From assembly GCA_020247055.1 (NCBI GenBank), contig JADCJL010000153.1, forward strand, positions 1-52,271: a DNA stretch of 52,271 bases, read 5' to 3'. Below the pieces are notes generated by a model that saw nothing but the letters and a program-made list of their open reading frames with translations, did no database searches and had not been told where the DNA came from. The position numbers were made by a program, and so were the translations under genes. Positions within the stretch are counted from its first letter, which is position 1. Each line of letters begins with the position of its first letter. Below, piece by piece: positions 35,827 through 44,884 of this stretch. The DNA comes from Acidobacteriaceae bacterium. GTDB lineage: Bacteria; Acidobacteriota; Terriglobia; Bryobacterales; Bryobacteraceae.

Positions 35827-36528
35827 TTAGAGGTTCCACTGCGCCAGCAGCAGTTCGGCGGCGCGCTGGCTGGCTTCTTTTTTGGACACCCCTTCGGCGG
35901 AGGCCTGCCTGGCCTTGCCGACGCGCACCTCGACGGTGAAGCGCTTGGCGTGCTCCGGACCGCGTTCGGCGATCGTGACGTATTTGGGCGGGGCGATCTT
36001 CAGCGCCTGCGCCTTTTCCTGCAGGAGGGTTTTATAATCGACCACGGCGGGCGGCGCGCCGTCGGCGAGCAGGGGGCCGGCGGGGAGGACGTGGATCTCG
36101 ACAAAAGCCCGGGCCGCTCCCATGCCCCCGTCGAGGTAGACTGCGGCCAGGATGGCCTCGACCGCGTTGACCAACAGCGCCCGTTTGGAGCGACCGCCGC
36201 TCATCTCTTCTCCCCGTCCGAGTTGCAGGTACTCGCCGAGGTTGAGCGCTTCGGCGATGGCCAGCAGGTGCGCGGCGGAGACGAGCCAGGCTTTGAGCTT
36301 CGACAGTTTCCCTTCCGGGTAGTCCGGAAAGCGGGCCAGGAGGGCCTCGCTGACGAGAAAGCCAAGGACGGCATCGCCGAGAAACTCCAGTTGTTCGTTG
36401 TCCCGCGTGGGGTCGGACCTGGAGTTTCCGGCTATGCGCGATTTATGGGTGAGGGCGCGGACCAGAAGTTCCGGGCGATCGAACGAGTGGCCGATCCGGA
36501 CGGCCAGAGGCTCCCAGGCCGCACCCAT
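35827..36528 (-). CDS. rnc: Ribonuclease III
   Basis: 233 aa, standard length. The signature NEQLEFLGDAVLGFLVSE gives acidic residues Glu48 and Asp52 of the catalytic centre; the second acidic cluster reads NAVEAILAAVYLDGG, with Glu124 retained and Asn121 where E. coli has Asp114. A dsRNA-binding domain occupies about residues 160-230 (DYKTLLQEKAQ, SKKEASQRAAELLL). It processes rRNA precursors and structured RNAs. It starts six bases after the stop of the TPR-type gene. Confidence 0.96.
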   Translation of the reverse strand: MGAAWEPLAVRIGHSFDRPELLVRALTHKSRIAGNSRSDPTRDNEQLEFLGDAVLGFLVSEALLARFPDYPEGKLSKLKAWLVSAAHLLAIAEALNLGEYLQLGRGEEMSGGRSKRALLVNAVEAILAAVYLDGGMGAARAFVEIHVLPAGPLLADGAPPAVVDYKTLLQEKAQALKIAPPKYVTIAERGPEHAKRFTVEVRVGKARQASAEGVSKKEASQRAAELLLAQWNL

Positions 36529-36534
36529 GCCGGT

Positions 36535-37284
36535 CTACTTACCAGCCTTTGCTTTGGTGGCGCGTTCCTTCTCCGCGGCGGCAACCTGCTTGATGGCGGG
36601 ATTGACGTCGGGCGTCGCCATGGCGCGGTCGGCGGCGGCGATGGCGTTGTCGGGCTGGTTGGCGAAGTTGTAGGCGCTCGCCAGGCGAACGAGCGTCGCC
36701 GGGTCTGGCTGCGGGGTCGTCTCGGCGGCGGTCTTGAAGGCGGCGATGGCATCGGGGTACTTCTTCCGCGCCATGGCGACCAGACCCAGGGCCTGATGCG
36801 CTTCGGCCGTATACTCCTTCTTGATCATCTCCCACTGGTCATCGGGAATCCCCGGGTTGGGCTTAGTGGCGGTCTTGACCGCTTCCATGGCGGCGTTGGC
36901 CATTTTGACGGCGCGGCCGAGTTTGTCTTCTTTATCGAGGTCGAATTCGCGGGTCTTCTGGGCGAGGCCGGTGGCGATCATGTTCATGCACATGAAGTTG
37001 GTCTTGTCGACTTCGAGGGTCTTTTCGGCCCATACGATGGCGTTCTCGGCATCCCCTTTCTGCTGGTAGGAGGAGGCGATCACGTAGAGCGCGAAGGGCT
37101 TGAACTCCGTATCGGCGAACTTGGTGATGAGCGCCTGCGCGGCCTTGATGCGGGAATCGGCATCCTGGGCGTTCTGCATGACCATGATGGCATCGACTTC
37201 TTTCTGGGACTTCGGCTTGGGCTGAGCCAGCGCGACAGCGGCCAAAAGGCCGACGCTGCAGGCGAGGCGGACAAAACGGGACAT
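36535..37284 (-). CDS. Exported TPR-type protein (249 aa)
   Basis: Signal peptide at residues 1-20 (MSRFVRLACSVGLLAAVALA). The rest is helical with TPR-like units: AQALITKFADTEFKPFALYVIASSYQQKGD, AENAIVWAEKTLEVD and AHQALGLVAMARKKYPDAIAAFKTA. It resembles scaffold proteins common in acidobacteria, with no catalytic motif. It is three bases upstream of the next larger exported TPR protein gene's stop, so the two are cotranscribed and may form a periplasmic assembly. Confidence 0.78.
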   Translation of the reverse strand: MSRFVRLACSVGLLAAVALAQPKPKSQKEVDAIMVMQNAQDADSRIKAAQALITKFADTEFKPFALYVIASSYQQKGDAENAIVWAEKTLEVDKTNFMCMNMIATGLAQKTREFDLDKEDKLGRAVKMANAAMEAVKTATKPNPGIPDDQWEMIKKEYTAEAHQALGLVAMARKKYPDAIAAFKTAAETTPQPDPATLVRLASAYNFANQPDNAIAAADRAMATPDVNPAIKQVAAAEKERATKAKAGK

Positions 37285-37286
37285 GA

Positions 37287-38762
37287 TTATTCCTTCTCCT
37301 TCGGGGTGTTAACTAACTTGTTGAGCGCCTGCTGGGCGGCTTGGCGGGCCGCGGCGGTAGCGCCGGGAGTGGCCAGGGCGGCTGCGAACTGCGCCTGAGC
37401 CTGCTGAGGCTCCTGAGCCCGTTCGGCCAGGTTGCCCAGATAGACGTGGGTCCAGGCCTTGGTTTGCGGGTCGGGGGAGAGCTCCAGGACTTTGGTGAAC
37501 ATCTTTTCGGCCAACTCGAGATTGGCCTGGCGCGCGGCGACACGGCCCAAACCATAATAAGCCTTGGCGTGGAGCGGTTGGTCAGCGGTCTGCTGCAGGG
37601 CGCGGAGGAACAGGTCGCGGGAGGGTTCGAGTTTGGCGGCGCGGTAGAGGGTTTCGGCGTCGTCGAGCGTCTTGAAGACCCCGGTTAACTCCACCTTCTC
37701 CTCCTTGGCGACGACGGTGATGGTCTTTACCGGGCGGTCCTTCAGGAAGTCTACCGCCGCCAGGCGTTTATCCTCTTTCTTGATGTCGATGGCGTCGATC
37801 ATCTCCGGGTAGTAGAGCCGTAGGGAGGCTTCCTGCGCTTCATATTTGGCGAGCGCTTCGCTGAAGTAGGGCGTGAGGATGAAACCTTCGCGGAGAGCCT
37901 GGTCCGGGCTCTTGCGGCGGTCGATGCGGGTTTCGATAGCGCGGATGAGGCTGGCTGTGGTGAGCAGCGAGAAATCGGCTTTGTAGTGTTCTTCGAGCGC
38001 CGGGGCGGCCTGGGCCAGGTCGATGAGGGGCTTCTTCTTTTCGAGCTTGGCGGCGAACTTGAAGCTCAGCGGGTCGAGCAGGTACTGCAGGTAGGCATAG
38101 CGGATATAGTCCGTCTGCAGTTCGGGCGAAGGGGTAAGGATGAGGTAATAGTCGTCGCGGTAGGCGCGGGTCTGAATCTGGTTCGGGGGTCCGAGCAGTT
38201 CGACGATGATGGAGAAGCGGCGGCCGGCGTAGCCGCTGGTGGGGTTGCGCAGGTAGCCGTTGACCTGACTGAGGGTCTGTACGACGGCCGGTTGGTAGCT
38301 GGCGAGAGTGCGCTCGATGGCGGGCTGCGCCTGCTTGTACAGCTCCTCCACCTGGGCTTCGGCGTAGAAGCGGCTGATGAGCCGTTCGAAGCCGGCCAGC
38401 GGAACCACATCGGGCGGCATCTCGTGGGAGGCGAACTTGTAGTTGAACTTCGGCGGGCCGTCGACGGACAGGGCAAAGGAGATGAAGCGGTTCAGATCGA
38501 GGCGTTTGGGCCCGAGCTTGCGGTTTTCGAGCCACTCGCGGAGCTCTCCGGCCGTGGTCAGGTTGCGGCTGGCCAGGTTCCGCACGGCGGCGGCGCGGAG
38601 CGGGTGGTTGTTCGGCGAATCGATCTCGGCATCGTAGCCCGCCGCGTGCAGGGCGCACATCACGGTAAACAGCGACACGTTCGCATCCAGTTGACCCGAT
38701 TCGGCGGCGCGGGCCGCGAGAAGGCTCCCCAGCAGGACGAAGATGCAAAGATGTCGAAGCAA
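37287..38762 (-). CDS. Exported protein with C-terminal TPR region
   Basis: About 490 aa from TTG 38762, which gives a clean signal peptide (LRHLCIFVLLGSLLAARAAES). A longer frame from 38825 would overlap the TonB-receptor gene. The body has no motif I recognise; near the C-terminus, ARQANLELAEKMFTKVLELSPDPQTKAWTHVYLGNLAERA reads as two TPR units, ending in an Ala-rich tail. Probably a periplasmic or outer-membrane-associated protein of unknown role. It lies between the TonB receptor and the smaller TPR protein. Start codon choice is uncertain. Confidence 0.65.
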   Translation of the reverse strand: MLRHLCIFVLLGSLLAARAAESGQLDANVSLFTVMCALHAAGYDAEIDSPNNHPLRAAAVRNLASRNLTTAGELREWLENRKLGPKRLDLNRFISFALSVDGPPKFNYKFASHEMPPDVVPLAGFERLISRFYAEAQVEELYKQAQPAIERTLASYQPAVVQTLSQVNGYLRNPTSGYAGRRFSIIVELLGPPNQIQTRAYRDDYYLILTPSPELQTDYIRYAYLQYLLDPLSFKFAAKLEKKKPLIDLAQAAPALEEHYKADFSLLTTASLIRAIETRIDRRKSPDQALREGFILTPYFSEALAKYEAQEASLRLYYPEMIDAIDIKKEDKRLAAVDFLKDRPVKTITVVAKEEKVELTGVFKTLDDAETLYRAAKLEPSRDLFLRALQQTADQPLHAKAYYGLGRVAARQANLELAEKMFTKVLELSPDPQTKAWTHVYLGNLAERAQEPQQAQAQFAAALATPGATAAARQAAQQALNKLVNTPKEKE

Positions 38763-38781
38763 GGCTGATCTCTCGTATAGT

Positions 38782-40545
38782 TTATCGCGGCCGGTAGAGA
38801 ACAAGTTCGAGCCCCCCCACCGCACTGCGGCCGGGCATGCGGACCCCGATCAACTCCTCATATCGGGTGGACGTGAGATTGGCCAGCTGCAGGTACGGGC
38901 GGACGCGGCCTTTCTGCCAGGAGAGGAACACGTCCCAGACGGCATAGGGCGACCGGCTGAAACGCTCGATGGCGCCGAGCCGGGTTCTCGCCAGCAGACC
39001 ATTGCTCCAGGCCGCCTGCCAGGTGGCCACTCCCGCGTGGCGGGGATAGTTGAAGACATACTTCGATTGCAGGCCCATCAGGACCGTCTGGGCTCCGTGC
39101 AGGCCGGTGTAGGCGAGTTCAATCCGGTGGCGGCGCGCGGCCACGGTCCGCCACTGCGCTTCGACGCCGGTGAAGTTGAGGGCCTGGAAGTTGGTGGCGC
39201 GCCAGATGTCGGCCGGGGAGCGGCGGACGAAGTCGATGCCGTCCCGCTCGCGGCGTTGAAAGACGGTGAGGGCGGCCTTGGCTTCGCCCGGCAGCGAAAG
39301 GTCGAGGCCTCCTTCGTAGGTCCAGGCCCGTTCCGGGCGCAGGAGCGGGTTGCCGATGTTGGCCGGGTCGCGGTAGTACAGATCGGTGTAAGTGGGCAGG
39401 CGGAACGCCCGGCTGGCGGAGGCCCGCAGCTTGGCCCACGAGTTCAGCCAGAAGCCGGCGCCCGCCGAAGGGTTCCACTGGTGCTGGAAGTTGCGATAGA
39501 TCTCGTCGCGCAGGCCCAGGGTGAGCGAAAAACGGCGCAGGGCGCGGATGTCGTAGGCGGCGTAGACGGCCGAGCGGGCGCGGGCGTGGCGGCCGAGATT
39601 ATTCGACTCAATCCGGTCGCCCAGAAACTCAGCGCCATAGTGCAACCGCGCGTTCCGCGGCAGGTTCTCGACGCGGCGGAGACTGGCCTGCCAGGTTTCG
39701 ACGGCATGCCGGTTCGTGAACACTTGGGGACGGTCGCGGTAGAGGACGAATAGATCGGTGTTGCGGCGGTAGGCAAACTGCACATCGGTCTTCTTTCCGA
39801 GACCCTGGCGCAGGCCGGCAAACCAGCCCTTGGTCCGCTCCCAGGAGTTGAAGTTGCCATAGAACTGCTCGGCGCCGTAGGGGCGGTCGTTCAGCGCCAG
39901 CGTGATTTCGGTCTGCCGGAACTGCGTCTGCGAGGCGAGGGACAGGTTGCGATAGTCGCGGTTGGCCATGAAGCCGCGGGAGAAGTCGCGCGCCATGGTC
40001 CAGTGCTGCGCGAGGCCGTTGCCGACGTAGGCGACCGAGGCGTGCTGCTGCTGCGTGCCCCAATTGCCGAAGCCGCTGCGGAAGCGCACTTCGCTTAACG
40101 CCGGCGGCCGGGAGATGACGTTGACGACGCCGGCCGTGGCGTCCGAGCCGTAGAGCGTGGAGCCGGAGCCCTTGAGGATTTCCACCTGGGCCATTGACTC
40201 GAGGGGAATCGGCAGGTCCATGCTCAGATTCGCTGTGTGCGCGCTGTTCAGCCGCAACCCGTTCCAGAGAATCAGTGATTGGCCGAAGCTGCCGCCCCGA
40301 ATCGACAGGCCGCTGTTGACGGCCCCGGGGGCGCGTTCGCGCAGGTCGACCGATGCGTCGAGATTCAGCAGATCGCTGATCGATCCGGCCAGCGGCGCCA
40401 ACTCCCGCGCTGGAATGGCCCTGACGTTCCGGTCGGCCTCTTCGAGGGGGATGGCTTCATACGCGCCGGTCACCACGATCGTTTTCTTCTCCGGTTCCTG
40501 CGCCAGCGCGGTGCAGCAGGCGAGCGCCGCTAGCCATAACCTCAT
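38782..40545 (-). CDS. TonB-dependent outer-membrane receptor, BtuB-like
   Basis: 587 aa, short for the family and close to BtuB. It has a signal peptide (MRLWLAALACCTALA), a TonB-box-like KTIVVTGAYE, a plug domain with SGLSIRGGSFGQSLILWNGLRLN and VEILKGSGSTLYGSDATAGVVNVISR, and a beta-barrel ending in an aromatic-poor YRPR. NPLLRPERAWTYEGG is a typical barrel segment. It brings a scarce nutrient such as a corrinoid or chelate across the outer membrane; ligand is not decidable. The ATG overlaps the PIG-L gene stop as ATGA. Confidence 0.93.
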   Translation of the reverse strand: MRLWLAALACCTALAQEPEKKTIVVTGAYEAIPLEEADRNVRAIPARELAPLAGSISDLLNLDASVDLRERAPGAVNSGLSIRGGSFGQSLILWNGLRLNSAHTANLSMDLPIPLESMAQVEILKGSGSTLYGSDATAGVVNVISRPPALSEVRFRSGFGNWGTQQQHASVAYVGNGLAQHWTMARDFSRGFMANRDYRNLSLASQTQFRQTEITLALNDRPYGAEQFYGNFNSWERTKGWFAGLRQGLGKKTDVQFAYRRNTDLFVLYRDRPQVFTNRHAVETWQASLRRVENLPRNARLHYGAEFLGDRIESNNLGRHARARSAVYAAYDIRALRRFSLTLGLRDEIYRNFQHQWNPSAGAGFWLNSWAKLRASASRAFRLPTYTDLYYRDPANIGNPLLRPERAWTYEGGLDLSLPGEAKAALTVFQRRERDGIDFVRRSPADIWRATNFQALNFTGVEAQWRTVAARRHRIELAYTGLHGAQTVLMGLQSKYVFNYPRHAGVATWQAAWSNGLLARTRLGAIERFSRSPYAVWDVFLSWQKGRVRPYLQLANLTSTRYEELIGVRMPGRSAVGGLELVLYRPR

Positions 40546-41294
40546 CGGCGCAGCCGGTCTCCGACTAATTCCTGCAGTAGCGGGGTTACCGGATACGGAT
40601 GGTGCTTGTACTGCCGGAAGCCTTCGGCGTAACGCACGGCCACCGATTGCCCCCGCGCCCGCGTCCACTCCTCCATCGAGTGCAGATAGTCGTCCATGCC
40701 GTGCTGCCGCTGCAGCCACTCGCGCTGGCTGGCGTGGGCGGCCAGCATCTCTCGCTTGCGGGCAAATTCGGGCCCGATGTCGACGGCGAAGTCGGCTTGC
40801 ACGGGACGGCCATCGCGGTCCCGACCCTCGATTGAGTCCATGAAGTACAGGTGCGGAATGCCGGGCAGCGGGGCGGCCTCGCCGCAGCGGTAGTTGGGAC
40901 AGGAGACGGCGAAGCAGGCATCGCGTACGAGTGTGCTGGTGGCTTCGTGATCGCAGTGGTAGTCGGTGGGGGAGGAGGTGAGGATGAGGGTCGGCTGCTG
41001 CCGCCGGATGAGTTCGGTGACGCGGCGACGGCTCGAGTCGTCGTTGAAGATGGAGAGATCACGAAACTCGGCGCATGCGTAGGCGGCGCCGATGAGTGCG
41101 GCGGCCGCGGCGGCCTCCCGGCGGCGGATGGCGGCGATCTCCTCGGGCCCTTGTTCCATCGAACCGCAGTCGCCCGGGGTCATGGTGACAATGGTCACGC
41201 GGTGGCCGGCCTGCGCCAGCAGCGCCAGGGTGCCGCCGGCAAGGATTTCGGCGTCGTCCGGATGGGCGTGAATGGAGAGAATGTGGTGGGTCAT
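40542..41294 (-). CDS. PIG-L/LmbE-family zinc deacetylase
   Basis: 250 aa. The zinc motif HAHPDDAEILAGG lies at residues 9-21, with the third ligand in TDYHCDHEATS. TMTPGDCGSMEQGPEEIAAIRRREAAAAAALIGA is the usual family segment after the first strand. Members remove N-acetyl groups from sugar conjugates such as bacillithiol or mycothiol precursors. It is coupled by ATGA overlaps both to proC upstream and the TonB receptor downstream, so the three proteins come from one message. No bshA/bshC homologue is near. Confidence 0.93.
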   Translation of the reverse strand: MTHHILSIHAHPDDAEILAGGTLALLAQAGHRVTIVTMTPGDCGSMEQGPEEIAAIRRREAAAAAALIGAAYACAEFRDLSIFNDDSSRRRVTELIRRQQPTLILTSSPTDYHCDHEATSTLVRDACFAVSCPNYRCGEAAPLPGIPHLYFMDSIEGRDRDGRPVQADFAVDIGPEFARKREMLAAHASQREWLQRQHGMDDYLHSMEEWTRARGQSVAVRYAEGFRQYKHHPYPVTPLLQELVGDRLRR

Positions 41295-42139
41295 GAGTTT
41301 GGAGTGGCGAGCGAATCGAGCATGGCCCGCGTCTTCTTCCGGCTGTGCTGCGTGGCGGCTTCGATGGCCGAGATCAGCATGCTGCGCAGACCGTGCCGTT
41401 CGAGTTCGTGGATGGCAGCGATGGTAACGCCCCCGGGGGTGATCACCTGATCGCGCAGGATGGCCGGGTGCAGGCCGGAGTCGCGCACGTGCTTGGCCGC
41501 GCCGAGCACGGTCTGCTCGGCCAGGCGCGTCGAAATATCGCGCGAGAGGCCCATTTTGAGGCCTGCCGCGATCATCGCCTCGATGAAGATATAGACATAG
41601 GCGGGGCCGGAGCCGGAGAGCGCCGTCACGGCGTCCATCTGTTCGTCGTCGACCCAGGCAACCACGCCCACCGCCCGGAAAATGCTTTCGACAATCTCGC
41701 ACTGCGCCCGTGTCGCCACGGCGTTATGACTCAGGCCGATGGCGCCCTCTTCGAGGATCACGGGAATGTTCGGCATGGCGCGAAAGACGGCCATCGGTAC
41801 GCCGGCTTCGGCTTCGAGCACGGCGAGCGGCAACATGGCGGCCAGTGAAATCAGGATCTGATCCGGTCGCAGCGCGTCGCGAATCTCGCGGATCACCTTG
41901 GGAACGTTGACGGGTTTTACGGCCAGGATCACGATATCGGCCGCGGCGGCCGCCTCGCGGTTGCCGCCGGCCGTAGCCAGGATGCCGAATCGCTTGGCGA
42001 GGGCAGCGGCCGAAGCCTCGGTCCGCGTAGTCGCCACGCAATGCGCCGATTCTACCACTTCAGCCTTTAACATGCCGCCCAGGAGTGCGGCACCCATGTT
42101 GCCGGCGCCCAGCACGGCCACGCGAGGGGGAGAGACCAT
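41291..42139 (-). CDS. proC: Pyrroline-5-carboxylate reductase
   Basis: 282 aa. NADPH-binding VAVLGAGNMGAALLGGM at the N-terminus, VKPVNVPKVIREIRD, then the C-terminal signature ALSGSGPAYVYIFIEAM with the conserved Ser-Gly-Ser, followed by VITPGGVTIAAIHELE. It performs the last step of proline synthesis in the cytoplasm. It lies 13 bases after the dehydrogenase gene and overlaps the deacetylase gene. Confidence 0.97.
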   Translation of the reverse strand: MVSPPRVAVLGAGNMGAALLGGMLKAEVVESAHCVATTRTEASAAALAKRFGILATAGGNREAAAAADIVILAVKPVNVPKVIREIRDALRPDQILISLAAMLPLAVLEAEAGVPMAVFRAMPNIPVILEEGAIGLSHNAVATRAQCEIVESIFRAVGVVAWVDDEQMDAVTALSGSGPAYVYIFIEAMIAAGLKMGLSRDISTRLAEQTVLGAAKHVRDSGLHPAILRDQVITPGGVTIAAIHELERHGLRSMLISAIEAATQHSRKKTRAMLDSLATPNS

Positions 42140-42152
42140 CCCTATAGATTCG

Positions 42153-43157
42153 TCAATAGCCCTTCTGCTTGTCCACTACATTCAGCATCGGACGGCCGTC
42201 GACAAACCGCTTCACATTCTCTTTGATGGTCCCGATCATGCGCGCCCGGTCTTTGTCGCTGCGTCCGGCAATGTGCGGCGTAATGATGGCGTTCGGGAAC
42301 TTCCACAGGGCGTGGCCCTGCGGCAGCGGCTCCGGATCGGTCACGTCGACGCCCGCCCCGGCAATCCGCTTGCTGTCGAGCGCCTTCACAAGGCCGCCCA
42401 TCTCATAGATGCCGCCCCGGCTCACCGCAATGAAGAAGCTGTCCTTCTTCATCAGTTCGAACTGCCGGGCGCCCATCATCTTGTGGCTCTTTTCGGTGTG
42501 CGGGGCCGAGATGAAGATGACATCGGCTTCCGGCACCACCTCGTCCAACTGATCCGGCTTCACCGTCCGCTTGATGAACGGTGAGAAGGGCAGGTCCTCC
42601 GGGTCGACGCAAATCACCGTCATCCCGAACGCCCAACTCCGCAGGGCAATCTGCTGACCGATGCCGCCGCAGCCGATGACGACGGCCGTCCGTCCGTTCA
42701 GTTCAATGCCCGGATAGGGCCGCGGCTGCCAGGTTTCGGTCGTGCGGTCGCCGACGAATTTGTAGATGCCGCGCGACAGCGCGAGCAGCATGGCCAGCGC
42801 GTGGTCGGCGATCTCGGGGCCTTGCACGATCTGGTTGTTGGTCAGAATGATGTTCGAGTCGCGCAGGTCCCCTCCGCCCGACAGATGCAGCACCCGCTCG
42901 ACGCCGGCGCTCATGGTCTGCACCCACTTCAACTTCTTGGCCGCCCGAATGTCCTGCGGCCGCACCTCGCCCACCACCGCATCGGCATCGACGATCTCGC
43001 CGGCCAGGGTGTCCCGCGTCACGTTCACCACGCGGACTTTATCCGAGACGCTTTGTAACTCCCGGGCGACTTCGGCATCGCCCATCACAAGGATTTTCTT
43101 CGGTTGGGCCGGCAGCAGAGTGGCGCACAGGGCCAGGAGGAGGAGGGTTCGCTTCAT
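42153..43157 (-). CDS. D-isomer-specific 2-hydroxyacid dehydrogenase with export signal
   Basis: 334 aa. The catalytic triad is complete: Arg247 (SRGGIY), Glu276 (DPEPLP) and His295 (TPHIAG). The NAD-binding motif is GCGGIG (162-167). What is odd is the N-terminus: MKRTLLLLALCATLLPAQPKK is a convincing Sec signal peptide ahead of the usual first strand, although this family normally works in the cytoplasm with free NAD. The substrate is not readable. Divergent from ilvD, first gene in the long minus-strand run. Confidence 0.9.
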   Translation of the reverse strand: MKRTLLLLALCATLLPAQPKKILVMGDAEVARELQSVSDKVRVVNVTRDTLAGEIVDADAVVGEVRPQDIRAAKKLKWVQTMSAGVERVLHLSGGGDLRDSNIILTNNQIVQGPEIADHALAMLLALSRGIYKFVGDRTTETWQPRPYPGIELNGRTAVVIGCGGIGQQIALRSWAFGMTVICVDPEDLPFSPFIKRTVKPDQLDEVVPEADVIFISAPHTEKSHKMMGARQFELMKKDSFFIAVSRGGIYEMGGLVKALDSKRIAGAGVDVTDPEPLPQGHALWKFPNAIITPHIAGRSDKDRARMIGTIKENVKRFVDGRPMLNVVDKQKGY

Positions 43158-43201
43158 GGCCGGAATTGTATCGCATGAAGTAGTTAGAATAGAAGTGCTT
43201 T

Positions 43202-44875
43202 ATGTCACTCCGCAGCTATACCATCACCCAAGGCCGCGATCGCGCGCCGGCGCGTTCCATGCTGAAGGCCATTGGCTTCACCGACGAAGATCTCCGCAAG
43301 CCGATTATCGGCATCGCCAACACCTGGATTGAAACCATGCCGTGCAACTACAATCTGCGCGCGCTGGCCGAAAAAGTAAAAGAGGGCGTCCGCGCCGCCG
43401 GCGGCACCCCCATGGAGTTCAACACCATCGCCATCAGCGATGGCGTCACCATGGGCACTGAAGGCATGAAGGCGTCGCTCGTCAGCCGCGACCTGATCGC
43501 CGACTCGATCGAACTGACCGCGCGCGGGTACATGTTCGACGGCCTCGTTACCCTGGTCGCCTGCGATAAGACCATCCCCGGCGCGGCCATGGGGCTACTA
43601 CGGTTGAACATCCCCAGCCTGATCCTCTACGGCGGGTCCATTATGCCCGGCAAACTGGGCGACAAGCTTCTCTCCATCCAGGACGTTTTTGAGGCCGTGG
43701 GCGCCAACGCCGCCGGCAAGATCACCGACGCCGAACTGCTCGCCATTGAAGACCACGCCTGCCCCGGCGCCGGCGCCTGCGGCGGCCAGTTCACGGCCAA
43801 CACGATGGCCACGGTGATGGAGGTCATCGGCCTGGCTCCGATGTTCACCGCCAGCATCCCGCAGGTGGACCCCCGCAAGGACGACGTCTCGCGCTACTGC
43901 GGCCGCGTCATCATGGACGCCGTGCGCAAGGACATCAAGCCCCGCGACATCTGCACCCGCACCTCGTTTGAAAACGCCATCGCCTCGGTGGCCGCCAGCG
44001 GCGGCTCCACCAACGCGGTCCTCCACCTGCTCGCCATGGCCACAGCCGCCGGCGTCTCGCTCGACATCGACGACTTCCAAACGATCAGCCAGCGCACCCC
44101 GCTCTATCTCGACATCAAGCCCGCCGGCAAGTACTTCGCCGCCGACGTCGACACCGCCGGCGGCATTCCGCTGATCGCCAAGCGCCTCGTCGATGGCGGG
44201 TATGCCGATGGCAACTGCCTCACCGTCACGGGCAAGACGATCAACGAAGAGCTGCTCGCCGTGGTCGAAACGCCCGGCCAGCAGGTGATCAAGCCGCTCG
44301 ATGCGCCCATCAAGAAGACCGGCGGGCTGCTGATTCTCAAAGGCTCCCTGGCGCCGGAGGGATCCGTGCTGAAGGTCACCGGCATCGCCAAGAAGAGCCA
44401 TCGCGGGCCGGCCCGCTGTTTCAACCGGGAAGAGGACGCCATGACCGCCGTGCAGACCGGGCAGATTCAGCCCGGCGACGTGGTGGTGATTCGCTATGAA
44501 GGGCCCAAGGGCGGCCCCGGTATGCGCGAAATGCTCGGCGTCACCAGCGCCATCATGGGCGCGGGCCTCGGTGAAGATGTCGTGCTGCTTACGGATGGCC
44601 GCTTCAGCGGTGCTACCCGTGGCTTCATGATCGGCCACGTCGCTCCCGAAGCCGTCGACGCCGGTCCGATTGCCGTGGTCGAAGATGGCGACATGATCCA
44701 CATCGATTTGGAGAAGTCGGTGATCGATCTCGAAGTGGCGCCGGAGACCATCGCCGCCCGCTTCGCCAACTGGACCAAACCGCCGTGGAAGTACACCAAC
44801 GGGGTGTACGCCAAGTACATCGCCCTGGTCGGCTCTTCGGCCAAAGGCGCCGTCACTAGCCACTTCGACAAGTAG
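43202..44875 (+). CDS. ilvD: Dihydroxy-acid dehydratase
   Basis: 557 aa. Iron-sulfur ligands Cys48 (MPCN), Cys121 (ACDKTIPGA) and Cys193 ([10 protein letters not shown]) are all present. [20 protein letters not shown] and the C-terminal [22 protein letters not shown] complete the family pattern. It dehydrates dihydroxy acids in the branched-chain amino-acid pathway. Codons end mostly in C, as in genes to the right and unlike plus-strand genes to the left of about 39 kb. No other ilv gene lies near. Confidence 0.98.
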   Translation: MSLRSYTITQGRDRAPARSMLKAIGFTDEDLRKPIIGIANTWIETMPCNYNLRALAEKVKEGVRAAGGTPMEFNTIAISDGVTMGTEGMKASLVSRDLIADSIELTARGYMFDGLVTLVACDKTIPGAAMGLLRLNIPSLILYGGSIMPGKLGDKLLSIQDVFEAVGANAAGKITDAELLAIEDHACPGAGACGGQFTANTMATVMEVIGLAPMFTASIPQVDPRKDDVSRYCGRVIMDAVRKDIKPRDICTRTSFENAIASVAASGGSTNAVLHLLAMATAAGVSLDIDDFQTISQRTPLYLDIKPAGKYFAADVDTAGGIPLIAKRLVDGGYADGNCLTVTGKTINEELLAVVETPGQQVIKPLDAPIKKTGGLLILKGSLAPEGSVLKVTGIAKKSHRGPARCFNREEDAMTAVQTGQIQPGDVVVIRYEGPKGGPGMREMLGVTSAIMGAGLGEDVVLLTDGRFSGATRGFMIGHVAPEAVDAGPIAVVEDGDMIHIDLEKSVIDLEVAPETIAARFANWTKPPWKYTNGVYAKYIALVGSSAKGAVTSHFDK

Positions 44876-44884
44876 TCGCTCTGC

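Noticed and set aside
38700-43202. A dif recombination site at the skew reversal
   Set aside because: No sequence resembling known dif consensus was seen by eye in the intergenic gaps; this needs a computed search.
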